A DNA stretch of 64,000 nucleotides from Methylibium rhizosphaerae (lineage in GTDB: Bacteria; Pseudomonadota; Gammaproteobacteria; Burkholderiales; Burkholderiaceae_C): assembly GCF_006386545.1 (NCBI RefSeq), contig NZ_SWAR01000014.1:54596-118595 (forward strand). Direction: 5' to 3'. How positions within the stretch are numbered: position 1 is the stretch's first letter; each line of letters starts with the position of its first letter. Positions 36,362 through 46,923 of the stretch are shown one piece after another. Position numbers and translations under genes: made by a program. The notes beneath the pieces are model-generated. The model did not search any database and was not told the DNA's origin. It saw nothing but the letters and a program-made list of their open reading frames with translations.

Positions 36362-39010
36362 ATGTCGGCAGTACCCGGCGATGCGCCCGTGCCGCAGGAG
36401 CAGCCCACTCCGGGCGCCCCGGCGGCCTCCTCGCTCAAGACGCTGCGGGCCCAGTTCCGCGACGGCAAGACCGCGCTGATCCAGCGCTTCCGCGACGCAC
36501 GGCCCACCGCCCCTGCCGCCGGCCGGCTGGTGCGGGCCCTGGCCAAGCACGTGGACCGCACGCTGCAGGACCTCTGGGAACATGCCTTCATGCCGCGCGG
36601 CGCCGCGCTGCTGGCCGTGGGCGGCTTCGGCCGCGGCGAGCTGTTCCCCTATTCCGACGTGGACGTGCTGGTGCTGCTGCCCAGCAGCGTGCACGGCAGC
36701 GACGACCCGGCCATCGCGGCGCACCGTTCGGCCATCGAGGGTTTCATCACCGCCTGCTGGGACATCGGCCTGGAGATCGGCTCCAGCGTGCGCACCATCG
36801 ACGAATGCGTGGCCGAGGCGCAGGCCGACGTGACGGTGCAGACCGCCTTGCTCGAGTCGCGCTTCATCTGCGGCTCGCGCAAGCTCTACAGCGGCTTCAA
36901 GCGTGCCTCGGCCTCGGTGATGAACCCGTCGGCCTTCCTGCGCGCCAAGACGCTGGAAATGCGCCAGCGCCACACGAAGTACGAAGACACCCCCTATTCG
37001 CTGGAGCCCAACTGCAAGGAAAGCCCCGGCGGCCTGCGCGACCTGCAGGTGGTGATGTGGGTCGCCCGCGCTGCCGGCCTCGGCAAGACCTGGAGCGAGC
37101 TGGCCAGCAAGGGGCTGGTCACGCCGTTCGAGGTGAAGCAGCTGCAGCGCAACGAGGGGCTGCTGAAGCTCATCCGCGCGCGGCTGCATGTGGTGGCCGG
37201 CCGCCGCGAAGACAGGCTGGTGTTCGACCTGCAGACCGCGGTGGCCGAAAGCTTCGGCTACAAGGCCACCAAGGCGCACCGGGCCTCGGAAGCGCTGATG
37301 CGGCGCTACTACTGGGCAGCCAAGGCGGTCGCGCAGCTCAACCAGATCCTGATGCTCAACATCGAGGAGCGCATCAACGGCTCGCAGGAGGCGCAGATGC
37401 GCCCCATCAACGAGAAGTTCCTCGACCGCGGCGGCATGCTGGAGGTGGCGAGCGACGACCTCTACGAGCGCGACCACCATGCGATCCTCGAGACCTTCCT
37501 GACCTACCAGCGGACGGTGGGCATCAAGGGGCTCTCGGCGCGCACCCTGCGGGCGCTGTACAACGCCCGCGAGCTGATGGACGCGAAGTTTCGCCGCGAC
37601 CCGCGCAACCGCGAGCTTTTCATGCAGATCCTGCGCGAACCGCAGGGGCAGACGCATGCCTTCCGCCTGATGAACCAGACCTCGGTGCTGGGACGCTACC
37701 TGTGGGTGTTCCGCCGCATCGTCGGGCAGATGCAGCACGACCTGTTCCACGTCTACACCGTGGACCAGCACATCCTGATGGTGCTGCGCAACGTGCGGCG
37801 CTTCTTCATCCCCGAGCATGCGCACGAGTACCCGTTCTGCTCCCAGCTGGCCGCCCAGTTCGACCGGCCGTGGGTGCTGTACATCGCTGCGCTGTTCCAC
37901 GACGTGGCCAAGGGCCGGGGCGGCGACCACTCCGACCTGGGCGGCACCGAGGTGCGGCGCTTCTGCCGCGAGCACGGCATCGAGCGCGACGACACGCAGA
38001 TCATCGAGTTCCTGGTGCGCGAGCACCTCACCCTGAGCCGCATCGCCCAGAAGGAAGACCTGAGCGACCCCGACGTCATCACCGCCTTCGCGGCCCGCAT
38101 GAAGAACCAGCGCTACCTCACCGCGCTGTACCTGCTCACGGTGGCCGACATCCGCGGCACCAGCCCCAAGGTCTGGAATGCGTGGAAGGGCAAGCTGCTC
38201 GAAGACCTGTACCGCCTCACCCTGCGTGCACTCGGCGGCTCGCGCCCGAACATGGACGCCGACATCGAGGCACGCAAGCTCGAGGCCCGTCACACGCTCG
38301 CGCTCTATTCGGTGCTGCCCGGCGCCGAAGAGGCGCTGTGGAAGACGCTCGAGGTCAGCTACTTCGCACGACACGATGCAGCCGACATCGCCTGGCATGC
38401 CCGTTCGCTGTCGCGCCACGTGCAAAGCGACCGGCCGATCGTGAAGGCGCGCTCGTCATCGGTGGGCGAAGGCCTGCAGGTGCTGGTGTACTCGCCCGAC
38501 AAGGCGGACCTGTTCGCTCGCATCTGCGGCTACTTCGACAGCGCCGGCTTCAGCATCCTCGACGCGAAGATCCACACCACCACTGCCGGCTATGCGCTCG
38601 ACACCTTCCAGGTCATCAGCGCCGCGCCGGTGGAGCACTACCGCGACCTCATCTCGTTGGTGGAAACCCAGCTCGGCCAGGCGCTCAACACCGAAGCGCC
38701 GCTGCCCGAATCGAGCCGCGGGCGGCTGTCGCGCCGGGTGAAGTCCTTCCCCATCACCCCGCGCGTGCTGCTCAAGCCCGACGACCGCGGCCAGCGCTGG
38801 CTGCTGTCCGTGTCGACGAGCGACCGCACCGGGCTGCTGTATTCCATCGCCCGGGTGCTGGCCCGCCACAAGATCAACCTGCAGCTGGCCAAGATCAGCA
38901 CGCTGGGCGAACGGGTGGAAGACACCTTCCTCATCAACGGCAGCGCGCTGCAGCAGAACCGGCTGCAGATCCAGATCGAGACCGAGCTGCTCGACGCGAT
39001 CACGCCCTGA
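36362..39010 (+). CDS. glnD: [protein-PII] uridylyltransferase/uridylyl-removing enzyme
   Basis: 882-aa bifunctional nitrogen sensor that uridylylates or deuridylylates PII in response to glutamine. The nucleotidyltransferase site is [20 protein letters not shown]. The HD hydrolase domain has [17 protein letters not shown]. Two C-terminal ACT domains follow ([20 protein letters not shown] and [20 protein letters not shown]). ATG 36362 is chosen because it lies 5 bp after map; the longer open frame overlaps map. The last 11 bp overlap the convergent MFS gene. Confidence 0.97.
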   Translation: MSAVPGDAPVPQEQPTPGAPAASSLKTLRAQFRDGKTALIQRFRDARPTAPAAGRLVRALAKHVDRTLQDLWEHAFMPRGAALLAVGGFGRGELFPYSDVDVLVLLPSSVHGSDDPAIAAHRSAIEGFITACWDIGLEIGSSVRTIDECVAEAQADVTVQTALLESRFICGSRKLYSGFKRASASVMNPSAFLRAKTLEMRQRHTKYEDTPYSLEPNCKESPGGLRDLQVVMWVARAAGLGKTWSELASKGLVTPFEVKQLQRNEGLLKLIRARLHVVAGRREDRLVFDLQTAVAESFGYKATKAHRASEALMRRYYWAAKAVAQLNQILMLNIEERINGSQEAQMRPINEKFLDRGGMLEVASDDLYERDHHAILETFLTYQRTVGIKGLSARTLRALYNARELMDAKFRRDPRNRELFMQILREPQGQTHAFRLMNQTSVLGRYLWVFRRIVGQMQHDLFHVYTVDQHILMVLRNVRRFFIPEHAHEYPFCSQLAAQFDRPWVLYIAALFHDVAKGRGGDHSDLGGTEVRRFCREHGIERDDTQIIEFLVREHLTLSRIAQKEDLSDPDVITAFAARMKNQRYLTALYLLTVADIRGTSPKVWNAWKGKLLEDLYRLTLRALGGSRPNMDADIEARKLEARHTLALYSVLPGAEEALWKTLEVSYFARHDAADIAWHARSLSRHVQSDRPIVKARSSSVGEGLQVLVYSPDKADLFARICGYFDSAGFSILDAKIHTTTAGYALDTFQVISAAPVEHYRDLISLVETQLGQALNTEAPLPESSRGRLSRRVKSFPITPRVLLKPDDRGQRWLLSVSTSDRTGLLYSIARVLARHKINLQLAKISTLGERVEDTFLINGSALQQNRLQIQIETELLDAITP

Positions 39011-40391
39011 GGGCCACCACCCGGGAGGCGCCGGCCGCACCCAACAGGGCCACGGCCGCAGCCGCCGCAAAACACGCCAGGTAGGTCGCGGGACCGATCG
39101 CCGTGCCCTCCTGCGGCGCAAGCAGCGCGCCGCCGAGCGCGAGCACCATGGCGGAGGCCAGCGCATCGGCCAACTGCAGCGCCGAGCTGTGGATGCCATG
39201 CGACTCGGGCGGCGAAAGCTCCAGCGTCAGCACCGACAGGACGGGGTACACCATGCCCATGCCGAGCCCGGCCAGGCCCCAGCCGGCCACGCCCACGCCC
39301 AGCGGCATGCCGGGCATCAGCACGAGCCCCTGGGACGCGATGCCGGCCATCAGCAGCGCCATGCCGCGCCGCAGCGACCGGGCCTTGGCCTGCAGGCCGA
39401 CGTTGTGGCGGCCTTCGTACCACGAGCCTGCCGACCAGCCCAGCGCGCCGATGGTCAATGCCGAGCCGGCCCAGGCGGGAGACAGCCCGCGCTCGGTGGT
39501 CATCATCAGCGGCACGAACACCTCGGCACCGAAGAATCCGGCCGCCGCGAGGCCCCGCAGCGCGACGACGGTCGGCAGGCCCCGGGTCAGCTTCCAGGTA
39601 CCTGTGGGCAGCAGCCGCGGCACCGCCATCAGCACCGCAGCCAGGGCGACGGCCAGCAGCAGCACGCCCATGCCGTCACGCCGCTGGCCGGCCACGTGCA
39701 GCAGCGCCGCACCGACGGCCGCCGCCAGCGCCCAGAGCAGCCGCCCGCGGCCTTCGTCGGCCGGCTCCGCTGCCTGCGCGGGCGGGTGCATGTCCTTCAG
39801 GCCGGGCAGCATCAAAAGCGCCGAAGGCACGGCCAGCAACGCCGGCAGGAGGAACACCCATCGCCAGCCGACCCATTCCACCAGCAGGCCGGCCACCGAA
39901 GGCCCCACGATGGACGGCAGCACCCATGCACCTGCGAAAGCGGCGAAGACCCGCGGATGCAGATCGCTCGGGTAGGCACGTCCCACCACCACGTACAGCG
40001 CCACCGAGAACACGCCGGAGCCGAAGCCCTGCAACACCCGCCCGATCACGAGGAGCTCCATGGAAACCGCCAGCCCGGCCAGCAGCAGCCCGGCGACGAA
40101 CAGCACTACGCCGCCCCACAGCGGCCGGTTCGGCCCATGCCGGTCACTCCAGCGACCGGCGGCTACTGTGCCCACCACCGCCATGGCCAGCGGTGCGCCA
40201 AAGGCCAGCGCGTAGAGGTGCAGCCCGCCCAGCGCGGTGGCCACGGCAGGCATGGCACTGGCCACTGCGATGTATTCGAAGGCCATCTGGCCGATCAGCA
40301 TGAGCGAGCCGACCGACAGCATGCGATACGGCCGCGACCAGAGGCCCGCGGCCGGCGGTGCCGGCATCGCGACCATGTCCAGAGAGCTCAT
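39000..40391 (-). CDS. MFS efflux transporter, SoxR-linked
   Basis: 463-aa polytopic major facilitator with about 13-14 hydrophobic helices. The N-half has [22 protein letters not shown], the A-motif loop, and [14 protein letters not shown], a drug/H+ antiporter-like motif C region. It resembles drug/proton antiporters by architecture. ATG 40391 overlaps the stop of a 41-codon upstream ORF (ATGA) and has AGGGGG upstream. The region upstream carries a SoxR-type promoter and the divergent gene is soxR, so induction by redox-cycling compounds is likely. The substrate is unknown. Confidence 0.9.
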   Translation of the reverse strand: MSSLDMVAMPAPPAAGLWSRPYRMLSVGSLMLIGQMAFEYIAVASAMPAVATALGGLHLYALAFGAPLAMAVVGTVAAGRWSDRHGPNRPLWGGVVLFVAGLLLAGLAVSMELLVIGRVLQGFGSGVFSVALYVVVGRAYPSDLHPRVFAAFAGAWVLPSIVGPSVAGLLVEWVGWRWVFLLPALLAVPSALLMLPGLKDMHPPAQAAEPADEGRGRLLWALAAAVGAALLHVAGQRRDGMGVLLLAVALAAVLMAVPRLLPTGTWKLTRGLPTVVALRGLAAAGFFGAEVFVPLMMTTERGLSPAWAGSALTIGALGWSAGSWYEGRHNVGLQAKARSLRRGMALLMAGIASQGLVLMPGMPLGVGVAGWGLAGLGMGMVYPVLSVLTLELSPPESHGIHSSALQLADALASAMVLALGGALLAPQEGTAIGPATYLACFAAAAAVALLGAAGASRVVALRA

Positions 40392-40513
40392 CGCGCCCCC
40401 TGCTTCTTCACGCCACGAACCCTGCGGACACCCGGCTTCGGGGTTGTGCCGGCGGTGGCGGTGGCGGTGGCGGTGGCGGCGCGCCGCCAGCCCATGAAAT
40501 ACAACGGATTCAT
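40388..40513 (-). CDS. 41-codon ORF translationally coupled to the MFS gene
   Basis: Short ORF with ATG 40513, an excellent Shine-Dalgarno (GGAGG, 4 nt spacing), and a TGA overlapping the MFS ATG. The peptide starts MNPLYFMGWRRA, continues with a Thr-Ala repeat encoded by a hexanucleotide microsatellite, and ends in a basic tail ([13 protein letters not shown]). No domain is recognised. It may be a leader ORF that sets MFS translation or a small protein; its position between a SoxR-type promoter and the efflux gene supports expression. Confidence 0.55.
   Translation of the reverse strand: MNPLYFMGWRRAATATATATAGTTPKPGVRRVRGVKKQGAR
40455..40478. repeat. (GTGGCG)4 microsatellite
   Basis: Four exact tandem copies of a 6-bp unit inside the 41-codon ORF. 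Because the unit is two codons, slippage would change peptide length without shifting frame. Confidence 0.8.
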
Positions 40514-40538
40514 CACGCCTCCTGGATTGGATGGCGGC

Positions 40539-40569
40539 ACCTTAAGATCTCAACCTAACTTCAGGTCAA
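40539..40569 (-). promoter_or_regulatory. SoxR-type promoter/operator
   Basis: Read on the minus strand: -35 TTGACC (40564-40569), a 19-bp spacer and -10 TAAGGT (40539-40544). The overlong 19-bp spacer is the mark of MerR-family activated promoters. The spacer holds an imperfect dyad matching the E. coli SoxR box (CCTCAAGTTAACTTGAGG) at 14 of 18 positions on the plus-strand reading CTCAACCTAACTTCAGG. It lies between soxR and the MFS/small-ORF unit and could also affect soxR. Confidence 0.8.
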
Positions 40570-40594
40570 GCACCTGGCCGACAGGAAGAAGGGA

Positions 40595-41068
40595 ATGAAG
40601 ATGGATCCGGTGACCCAGGCCCTTGGCGAGTTCAGTGTCGGGGAACTCGCAGCCCGCAGCGGCGTGGCCGTATCGGCCCTGCACTTCTATGAACGCGAAG
40701 GCCTCATCACGAGCCGGCGTACGCCGGGCAACCAGCGCCGCTACGCCCGCGACGCGCTGCGCCGTGTGTCGTTCATCCGGGTCGCGCAGCGGGTGGGCAT
40801 CCCGCTGGCCGAGATCCGCGCGGCGCTCGGCCGCCTGCCCGATGGCCGCTCGCCCACCCGGGCCGACTGGGAAAAGCTCTCGGCCGCCTGGCGCGAAGAC
40901 CTGGATGCACGCATCGCGCAGCTGAAGAAGCTGCGCGACACCCTGAGTGACTGCATCGGCTGCGGCTGCCTGTCGATCGACCGCTGCAGGCTGCGCAACC
41001 CGGCCGACAAGCTGGCCTCGCTGGGGCCGGGCGCGCACCGGCTCGAGCTCAATTCGGGCGGGTCCTAG
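40595..41068 (+). CDS. soxR: redox-sensitive transcriptional activator SoxR
   Basis: 157-aa MerR-family activator. The N-terminal winged helix is [20 protein letters not shown] with [18 protein letters not shown] dimerisation helix follows, then the [2Fe-2S] cluster cysteines C120, C123, C125 and C131 in [12 protein letters not shown]. Oxidation of the cluster by redox-cycling agents activates target promoters. ATG 40595 has GGAAGAAGGG upstream. A SoxR box lies in the divergent gap. Its TAG stop shares the palindrome CTAG with the convergent rlmD stop. Confidence 0.96.
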   Translation: MKMDPVTQALGEFSVGELAARSGVAVSALHFYEREGLITSRRTPGNQRRYARDALRRVSFIRVAQRVGIPLAEIRAALGRLPDGRSPTRADWEKLSAAWREDLDARIAQLKKLRDTLSDCIGCGCLSIDRCRLRNPADKLASLGPGAHRLELNSGGS

Positions 41069-42420
41069 CCCCGCTCGAACACCGCGATCGACTCCACGTG
41101 CGCGGTGTGCGGGAACATGTTGACCACGCCCGCGGCCGTGCAGCGATAGCCCGCCTGGTGCACCAGCAGCCCCGCGTCGCGCGCCAGCGTGGCGGGGTTA
41201 CAGCTCACATAGACGATGCGGCGCGGCGCCTGGTAGCCGGGCGCCACCGATGGGTCCTGCGCGATGTCGGCCAGGGCCTTGGCCAGCGCGAAGGCGCCTT
41301 CGCGCGGCGGATCCACCAGCCAGCGGTCGGCCGGGCCGTACTTCAGCAGGTCCTTGGGGTCGATCTCGAACAGGTTGCGGGCTTCGAAACTCGTCTTGCC
41401 CGAAAGGCCGTTGTACGCCGCGTTCTCGCGCGAGCGGGCCACCAGCGCCTCGCTGCCTTCGATGCCCAGCACCTCGCGCGCCACCGTGGCGATGGGCAGC
41501 GTGAAGTTGCCCAGGCCGCAGAACCAGTCGATCACGCGATCACCAGGCTGCACGTCGAGCAGCCGCAGCGCGCGCACCACGAGCACGCGGTTGATGTAGT
41601 GGTTGACCTGCGTGAAATCGGTCGGCTTGAACGGCATGGTGATGCCGAACTCGGGTAGCGTGTAGGCCAGCGGCATGCCGCCTTCGTCGAGCAGGTGCAC
41701 AGAGTCCGGCCCCTTGGGCTGCAGCCACCACTGCACGCGGTGCTCACGGGCGAACTCGCGCAGGCGCGTCCTGTCGTCTTCGGACAGCGGCTCGAGGTGC
41801 CGCAGCACCAACGCGGTGACGCTCGCCTCGCCGGCTTCGCCGATGGCCAGCTCGATCTGCGGCAGGCGGTCGCGGCCGTCCATCGAGGCGATGAGCCGGC
41901 GCAGCGGCACCAGCATCGCGCTCACATGCGGCGGCAGGATCTCGCAGCTCGCCATGTCGGCCACGTAGCTGGACTTGCGCTCGTGGAAGCCCACCAGCAC
42001 GGTGTCCTTCTTGACCACGAAACGCACCGACAGCCGGGCGCGGTAGCGGTAGCCCCAGGTCGGACCCTCGATGGGCCGCAGCACCTGCTCGGGCTTCACC
42101 TTGCCCAGGTGCCAGAGGTTGTCCTCGAGCACCCGCTGCTTGACCGCCACCTGCGCGGCCACGTGGAAGTGCTGCATCTTGCAGCCGCCGCAGGTGCCGA
42201 AGAAGCTGCAGCGCGGGCGCACCCGCTGCGAGCTTTCACGGCGCAGCGCGGCGACCTGGGCCTGTTCCCACTGGTTCTTGCGGCGCGTGACGTTCACGCG
42301 CACCTCTTCGCCGGGCAACGCGCCTTCGACGAACACCACCTTGCCTTCGACGTTGTGGGCCACGCCCTGAGCCTCGAGATCGAGCGACTCGATCTTCAGC
42401 CATTCATCTTTTCCAGTCAT
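41065..42420 (-). CDS. rlmD: 23S rRNA (uracil-1939-C5)-methyltransferase RlmD
   Basis: 451-aa iron-sulfur RNA methyltransferase. An N-terminal TRAM domain ([24 protein letters not shown]) is followed by [4Fe-4S] ligands in [15 protein letters not shown]. The SAM fold has [14 protein letters not shown], and the catalytic Cys motif is [20 protein letters not shown] 42420 lies 13 bp after the exonuclease stop; GACAAT lies 7 nt before it, so a local leaderless promoter is possible. A longer upstream reading overlaps the exonuclease gene. Confidence 0.96.
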   Translation of the reverse strand: MTGKDEWLKIESLDLEAQGVAHNVEGKVVFVEGALPGEEVRVNVTRRKNQWEQAQVAALRRESSQRVRPRCSFFGTCGGCKMQHFHVAAQVAVKQRVLEDNLWHLGKVKPEQVLRPIEGPTWGYRYRARLSVRFVVKKDTVLVGFHERKSSYVADMASCEILPPHVSAMLVPLRRLIASMDGRDRLPQIELAIGEAGEASVTALVLRHLEPLSEDDRTRLREFAREHRVQWWLQPKGPDSVHLLDEGGMPLAYTLPEFGITMPFKPTDFTQVNHYINRVLVVRALRLLDVQPGDRVIDWFCGLGNFTLPIATVAREVLGIEGSEALVARSRENAAYNGLSGKTSFEARNLFEIDPKDLLKYGPADRWLVDPPREGAFALAKALADIAQDPSVAPGYQAPRRIVYVSCNPATLARDAGLLVHQAGYRCTAAGVVNMFPHTAHVESIAVFERG

Positions 42421-42433
42421 GGGCGCAATTGTC

Positions 42434-43222
42434 TCAGCCCCAGGCGGCCAGGTATTCCTTCCAGTGCGGCTCATCGATGCCTGACAGGGTGGACTTCACG
42501 AACTCGATCTCACGCTCGTACTCGGCCTCGGTGAATCCGCCGCGCATCTTCTGGAAGCGGCAGTACAGCAGGTAGGTGTTCATCACGTCGGTCTCGCAGT
42601 AGCGGCGGATGTCCTCCAGCTGCCCGGCGCGATAGGCCGGGAAGACCGCCGAGCCGTCCATGCCCAGCTTGCCCGGGAAGCCGCACAGCTTGGCCATCGC
42701 GTCCAGCGGGGCGTTGGCCCGAGGCTGGTACATCGCCAGCAGGTCCATCAGGTCGAGATGGCGCATGTGATAGCGGCCGATGTAGTTGTTCCACTTGAAC
42801 TCGCGGTCGTCCTCGCCGAGGTCCCAGTACTTGTTGGCCACCACGCCGTGGCGCAGCGCACGGTAGTGCAGCACCGGCAGGTCGAAGCCGCCGCCGTTCC
42901 AGCTCACCAGCTGCGGCACATGCTTCTCGATGGTGTTGAAGAAGGTCTGGATGACCTTGGCCTCCTGGCTCTGGCCGTCCAGTTCGCGATCGACGAAGGA
43001 GTGCACGCGCAGGCCTTCGGCGTTGCGGAACACGCACGAGATGACCAGCACCCGCTGCAGGTAGTGCGGCATGAAGTCGCTCTTGCCCTCTTCGGCGCGC
43101 TCGCGCTGGATGGCCTCCCACAGTGCGTCGTCTGTGGTGTCGAGTGCGGTGCCGCGCAGGGCACGCAGCCCGGTGAGGTCGGGGATGGATTCGATGTCGA
43201 AAACGAGTACGGGCCAGGCCAT
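42434..43222 (-). CDS. predicted 3'-5' exonuclease (PolB-exonuclease-like, DEDD)
   Basis: 262-aa stand-alone DEDD-type exonuclease domain. Acidic motifs: Exo[10 protein letters not shown], Exo[16 protein letters not shown], Exo[17 protein letters not shown]. This matches the family annotated as related to the exonuclease domain of family B polymerases. ATG 43222 has GGAGAA about 8 nt upstream. It lies between rpoS and rlmD on the same strand. The cellular substrate is unknown; DNA repair or proofreading is inference. Confidence 0.9.
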   Translation of the reverse strand: MAWPVLVFDIESIPDLTGLRALRGTALDTTDDALWEAIQRERAEEGKSDFMPHYLQRVLVISCVFRNAEGLRVHSFVDRELDGQSQEAKVIQTFFNTIEKHVPQLVSWNGGGFDLPVLHYRALRHGVVANKYWDLGEDDREFKWNNYIGRYHMRHLDLMDLLAMYQPRANAPLDAMAKLCGFPGKLGMDGSAVFPAYRAGQLEDIRRYCETDVMNTYLLYCRFQKMRGGFTEAEYEREIEFVKSTLSGIDEPHWKEYLAAWG

Positions 43223-43270
43223 GCAGCCTTCTCCAAACCATGCAAACCGGAAGTTGAAGGGAATGATCGA

Positions 43271-44311
43271 TCAGAAGATCGAGTCGCGGTCGATGCCGTT
43301 GCGGATCATGCGTCGCTTGAGCTTGAGCAGGGCTTCCTGCTGGATCTGCCGGATGCGTTCGCGCGTGAGGCCCAGCCGCTCGGCGAGCACCTCCAGCGTC
43401 TCCGGCTCGCGGTCGCGCAGGCCGTAGCGGCCGGCCAGCACTTCGCGCTCGCGCTCGCTCAGTTCTTCGAGCCCGTGGTTGAGCAACTGCTCCACCTCAT
43501 GGCTCAAGGTGAGGCCCATCGGGTCGGCGGCCTGGTCGTCGGCCACCATGTCGAGCATCGACTCCGAGTTGTCGCGCTCCAGCGGGGCGTCGAGCGAGGC
43601 CGGCAGCTCGGCGAACTTCAGCAGGTCGGCCACCTCGGCCACCGGACGGCCCAGCGTGGCTGCCACATCCTCGACACGGACCGGTTTTTCGCCGTCGATG
43701 GACGAGCGCGACTCGAGCGCACGGCGTGCCTTGAGCACCTGGTTCAGGTCGCGCACCACATGCACCGGCAGCCGCACGAGCCGCGCCTGGTGCATGATCG
43801 CGCGCTCGATGTTCTGGCGGATCCACCACGACGCGTAGGTCGAGAAGCGGAAGCCGCGTTCGGGCTCGAACTTGCCGATCGCATGCATGAGGCCGAGGTT
43901 GCCCTCCTCGATGAGGTCGGTCATGGGCAGGCCGCGGCCGAGGTAGTTCTTGGCAATGCTCACCACCAGCCGCAGGTTGCGCTCGATCATGGCCTGGCGC
44001 GCGCTGAAGTCGCCGGCACGGGCGCGCGTGGCCGTGTGGTACTCCTCCTCGGGCGTCAGCAGGGGAGCGCGGCGGATCTCTCGCAGATAGGTCTGCAGGG
44101 TGTTGCCGACCTCGGGGTCACCGGCCGGGAGCTCGGCGCCGTTGCGCGCCACGACCGCCGGGTCGGCTTCGGACTCCTCGGCCGCGCCGTTGACCACCAG
44201 CGGCTCGATGTCGTCGTCGAGCTCAGGCGGCGGCGGCAATGCACCGTTCACGACGGCCGGCACGGCATGCCCGTTCGCGGCACCAGGGTGTGATGGACGT
44301 TTCTTGACCAT
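43271..44311 (-). CDS. rpoS: RNA polymerase sigma factor RpoS
   Basis: 346-aa sigma-70 family factor for stationary phase and general stress. An acidic, variable N-terminus of about 70 residues precedes region 1.2 (TLQTYLREIRRAPLLTPEEE). Region 2 has NLRLVVSIAKNYLGRGLPMT and FRFSTYASWWIRQNIERAIM. Region 4 has LGLTRERIRQIQQEALLKLK. Position after nlpD and the surE-pcm-nlpD-rpoS order confirm RpoS rather than RpoD/RpoH. A GGGG stretch 7 nt before ATG 44311 serves as Shine-Dalgarno. In enterics the main rpoS promoter lies inside nlpD; this is not resolvable here. Confidence 0.95.
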   Translation of the reverse strand: MVKKRPSHPGAANGHAVPAVVNGALPPPPELDDDIEPLVVNGAAEESEADPAVVARNGAELPAGDPEVGNTLQTYLREIRRAPLLTPEEEYHTATRARAGDFSARQAMIERNLRLVVSIAKNYLGRGLPMTDLIEEGNLGLMHAIGKFEPERGFRFSTYASWWIRQNIERAIMHQARLVRLPVHVVRDLNQVLKARRALESRSSIDGEKPVRVEDVAATLGRPVAEVADLLKFAELPASLDAPLERDNSESMLDMVADDQAADPMGLTLSHEVEQLLNHGLEELSEREREVLAGRYGLRDREPETLEVLAERLGLTRERIRQIQQEALLKLKRRMIRNGIDRDSIF

Positions 44312-44335
44312 GACGAACCCCGGAGCCCATTGCCT

Positions 44336-45244
44336 TCAGCGCGGCGGCAGCAGCTTGGCCGGATCGACGGGCTTGCCTTGCTTGCGCACTTCGAAATGAA
44401 GCTGCACGCGTTCGGCGTCGGTCGAACCCATCTCGGCAATCTTCTGCCCGCGTCGCACGGCTTGATCCTCCTTCACCAGCAGGGCCTGATTGTGCGCGTA
44501 CGCGGTGAGGTAGGTGTTGTTGTGCTTGATGATGACGAGGTTGCCGTATCCACGCAGCCCCGAGCCGGCATAGACTACTCGGCCATCGGCTGCCGCCAGC
44601 ACAGGATCACCCGCCTTGCCGGCGATCGCCAGGCCCTTGTTCCGGGCCTCGTCGAAGTTGGCCACCACCGTGCCGGACGCCGGCCACAGCCAGTTCAGCT
44701 CGTCGTCGTCGATGCGGGCCGCAATCGGCGCCGGGTTGGCCGCAGCCGGCGGTGCGGAGCCGGCCACGGTGGGGGGTGGCGAGCTGGCTGCGGGTGCCGG
44801 CTTCGCATCGAGCGGCCGCGTCTGCACGCTGCTGGAGGTCACGCCCCGCGCAGACGCAACGGTCGGATCCACACCCGGAGGCACGACCCGCAGCACCTGC
44901 CCCACCTCGACCACGTTCGGGTTCTCGAGGTTGTTCCACTTGACGATGTCACGCCAGTTCTGGCCCGACTCCAGGCCGATGCGGATCAGCGTGTCGCCTT
45001 GCTTGACGGTGTAGTAGCCGGGCTTGCCGGCGTTTTCGGCACCCGGCAGCACCTTCGGCGCTTCGGGCGTGGCAGCTGCGGCTGCCGGCGGGCGCGAACC
45101 GTTGGCGCGCTCCTCCACCGGTGCGCGATGGTTCGTGCTGGCGCAGCCGGCCAGCACAAGGGCAACGCCGGCGCTCGCGAGCACGGCGGCCCGGCGCGCG
45201 GACTTCACCGCAGGAATCTGAATGTCAAACGAGTTGAAGAGCAT
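44336..45244 (-). CDS. nlpD: NlpD-type lipoprotein, LysM + degenerate LytM/M23
   Basis: 302-aa outer-membrane lipoprotein with lipobox VALVLAGC near residue 34. The LysM domain is YYTVKQGDTLIRIGLESGQN. A Pro/Ala-rich linker leads to the M23/LytM domain from about residue 190. The metal-binding first motif of active LytM (HxGxD) is replaced by KGLAIAG, although LHFEVRKQGKPVDP remains. It is therefore probably an activator of an amidase rather than an endopeptidase, as for E. coli NlpD/AmiC. ATG 45244 gives a correctly placed lipoprotein signal. Confidence 0.93.
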   Translation of the reverse strand: MLFNSFDIQIPAVKSARRAAVLASAGVALVLAGCASTNHRAPVEERANGSRPPAAAAATPEAPKVLPGAENAGKPGYYTVKQGDTLIRIGLESGQNWRDIVKWNNLENPNVVEVGQVLRVVPPGVDPTVASARGVTSSSVQTRPLDAKPAPAASSPPPTVAGSAPPAAANPAPIAARIDDDELNWLWPASGTVVANFDEARNKGLAIAGKAGDPVLAAADGRVVYAGSGLRGYGNLVIIKHNNTYLTAYAHNQALLVKEDQAVRRGQKIAEMGSTDAERVQLHFEVRKQGKPVDPAKLLPPR

Positions 45245-45261
45245 GAAGTACGGCAATCGCC

Positions 45262-46083
45262 TCAGTTGACGCCCGATTTTAGAGGGACGAAATGGACCGC
45301 CTCGTGAACGCGCCGGTGCAGCTGCCCCTGCGCATCGCGATCCACCACCACCAGCACCTGACCGCCGTTCGCTTCGACCATCGGCGCCACGAGCCGGCCG
45401 CCGGGCGCGAGCTGCTCCAGCCATGTGGCAGGCAGCGCCGCGCCGCCGGCAGCCGCAATGATGCCTTCGTACGGCGCGTTGGGCGCGTGGCCCAGCATGC
45501 CATCGCCATACACGAGCCGGATGCCGCTGGTCGGCAAGCCCAGCGGCGGCAGCAGCGCCAGGTGTGCCCGCGCCTTGTCATGCAGCGGCCGCAGGCGCTC
45601 CACCGAAACCACATGGCGAGCCACACGCGCCAGCACCGCGGCCTGGTAGCCGCAACCGGTGCCGATCTCGAGCACCCGGGCCAGCGGGGCGGTGCGGCCG
45701 GCGAGCATGAGTTCGATCATGCGTGCCACCACCGAAGGCTTTGAGATGGTTTGCGACAGGCCGATCGGCAGGCTGGTGTCTTCGTAGGCCTGGTTGGCCA
45801 GGGCGGTGTCGACGAAGAGGTGGCGCGGCACCGCGGCCATGGCCGAGAGCACCTGTTCGTTGCGCACGCCGTCGGCACGCAGGCGCTCGACCATGCGGCG
45901 GCGCACGCCTTCGGAGTCCAGCCCGAGGCCGGCCGGCTTCGTGGCACGCGCCCGGTCGCGTTCGGCCTCCTGCAAGGGGCGCTGGGGACGCAGCGGTTCG
46001 GCCGGGGCGGCCCGCTTCGTGCCGAGCTGGCCGAGCTGCAGCGGAAACTTCGCCGGACGGCGCGTGCTGCCGTGACCGCTCAT
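45262..46083 (-). CDS. pcm: protein-L-isoaspartate O-methyltransferase
   Basis: 273-aa SAM-dependent repair enzyme for isoaspartyl residues. Motif I is [36 protein letters not shown] and the VPRHLFVD segment are family hallmarks. About 60 basic N-terminal residues precede the catalytic domain, making it longer than the roughly 210-aa E. coli enzyme. ATG 46083 overlaps the surE stop (ATGA). The longer open frame lies within surE and is a shadow. Confidence 0.94.
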   Translation of the reverse strand: MSGHGSTRRPAKFPLQLGQLGTKRAAPAEPLRPQRPLQEAERDRARATKPAGLGLDSEGVRRRMVERLRADGVRNEQVLSAMAAVPRHLFVDTALANQAYEDTSLPIGLSQTISKPSVVARMIELMLAGRTAPLARVLEIGTGCGYQAAVLARVARHVVSVERLRPLHDKARAHLALLPPLGLPTSGIRLVYGDGMLGHAPNAPYEGIIAAAGGAALPATWLEQLAPGGRLVAPMVEANGGQVLVVVDRDAQGQLHRRVHEAVHFVPLKSGVN

Positions 46084-46829
46084 GCACGTTCCAGCCAGCT
46101 GACCCAGGAGGGCGCGGCACGATGGTCGGTGAGGTCCACCTGCAGCGGCGTGACCGACACCAGGCCTTGCGCCGTGGCGTGGAAGTCGGTGCCCTCGCCT
46201 GCTTCTCGCGCATCGCCGGCGGCACCGATCCAGTAGATCGGCTCGCCGCGAGGGTTGGCCTGGCAGATCACGGGCTCGCTCGCATGCCGGCGCCCCAGCC
46301 GCGTGACCCGCCGCCCGGCGATCTGCTCGTGCGGCAAGGCCGGGATGTTGACATTGAGCAGCCAGGCTGCGCCGGCCGGCGGCGAGGCGAGCACCTGCTC
46401 GATCAGCGAACGTGCCACGCGTGCCGCGCTGTCGAGGTGCTGCCAACCCTTTTCGACCAGCGAAAACGCGATCGACGGCACCCCGAACAGATAGCCTTCC
46501 ATGGCCGCCGCCACCGTGCCGGAATACAGCGTGTCGTCGCCCATGTTGGCGCCGTTGTTGATGCCGGAGACCACCAGGTCGGGACGGTGCGGCAGCAGGC
46601 CGGTGAGCGCCACATGCACGCAGTCCGACGGCGTGCCGTTGATGTAGCGATAGCCGTTGCTGGCGGTGAACACGCTGAGCGGCCGATGCAGCGTGAGCGA
46701 GTTGGACGTGCCGCTGGCGTTCTGCTCGGGCGCCACCACGTCGATCTCGCCGAGCCCCCTGCAAGCCTCGACCAGGGCTGCGAGCCCCGGGGCCAGGTAG
46801 CCGTCATCGTTGGCAACAAGAATTCGCAT
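46080..46829 (-). CDS. surE: 5'/3'-nucleotidase SurE
   Basis: 249-aa metal-dependent nucleoside monophosphatase used in stationary-phase survival. The metal site is at the N-terminus ([15 protein letters not shown]); [13 protein letters not shown] and [20 protein letters not shown] are strongly conserved. It is the first gene of the classical surE-pcm-nlpD-rpoS run, with a 4-bp overlap to pcm. There is no Shine-Dalgarno; a TACAAT hexamer ends 7 nt before the ATG. Confidence 0.97.
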   Translation of the reverse strand: MRILVANDDGYLAPGLAALVEACRGLGEIDVVAPEQNASGTSNSLTLHRPLSVFTASNGYRYINGTPSDCVHVALTGLLPHRPDLVVSGINNGANMGDDTLYSGTVAAAMEGYLFGVPSIAFSLVEKGWQHLDSAARVARSLIEQVLASPPAGAAWLLNVNIPALPHEQIAGRRVTRLGRRHASEPVICQANPRGEPIYWIGAAGDAREAGEGTDFHATAQGLVSVTPLQVDLTDHRAAPSWVSWLERA

Positions 46830-46836
46830 GCGGCCG

Positions 46837-46842
46837 ATTGTA
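46837..46842 (-). promoter_or_regulatory. -10-like hexamer of a likely leaderless surE transcript
   Basis: TACAAT (5 of 6 to consensus) followed by CGGCCGC and the surE ATG. The predicted start of transcription coincides with the start codon. No clear -35 is visible. It would drive the whole surE-pcm-nlpD-rpoS run. Confidence 0.5.
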
Positions 46843-46923
46843 GGGATTCGTCACCTGTGCGACGCGCGGCATCCGGCGCGCTGCCTATGATCCCTGCGCC
46901 CCTGAACCACCGAGGAGAACGCC

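Noticed and set aside
40455..40478. Tandem GTGGCG units as a CRISPR or phage-related repeat
   Set aside because: The units are 6 bp with no spacers. This is a microsatellite inside a short ORF.
44336..45244. NlpD homologue as an active M23 endopeptidase
   Set aside because: The first zinc-ligand motif is missing (KGLAIAG in place of HxGxD), so an activator role is more likely.
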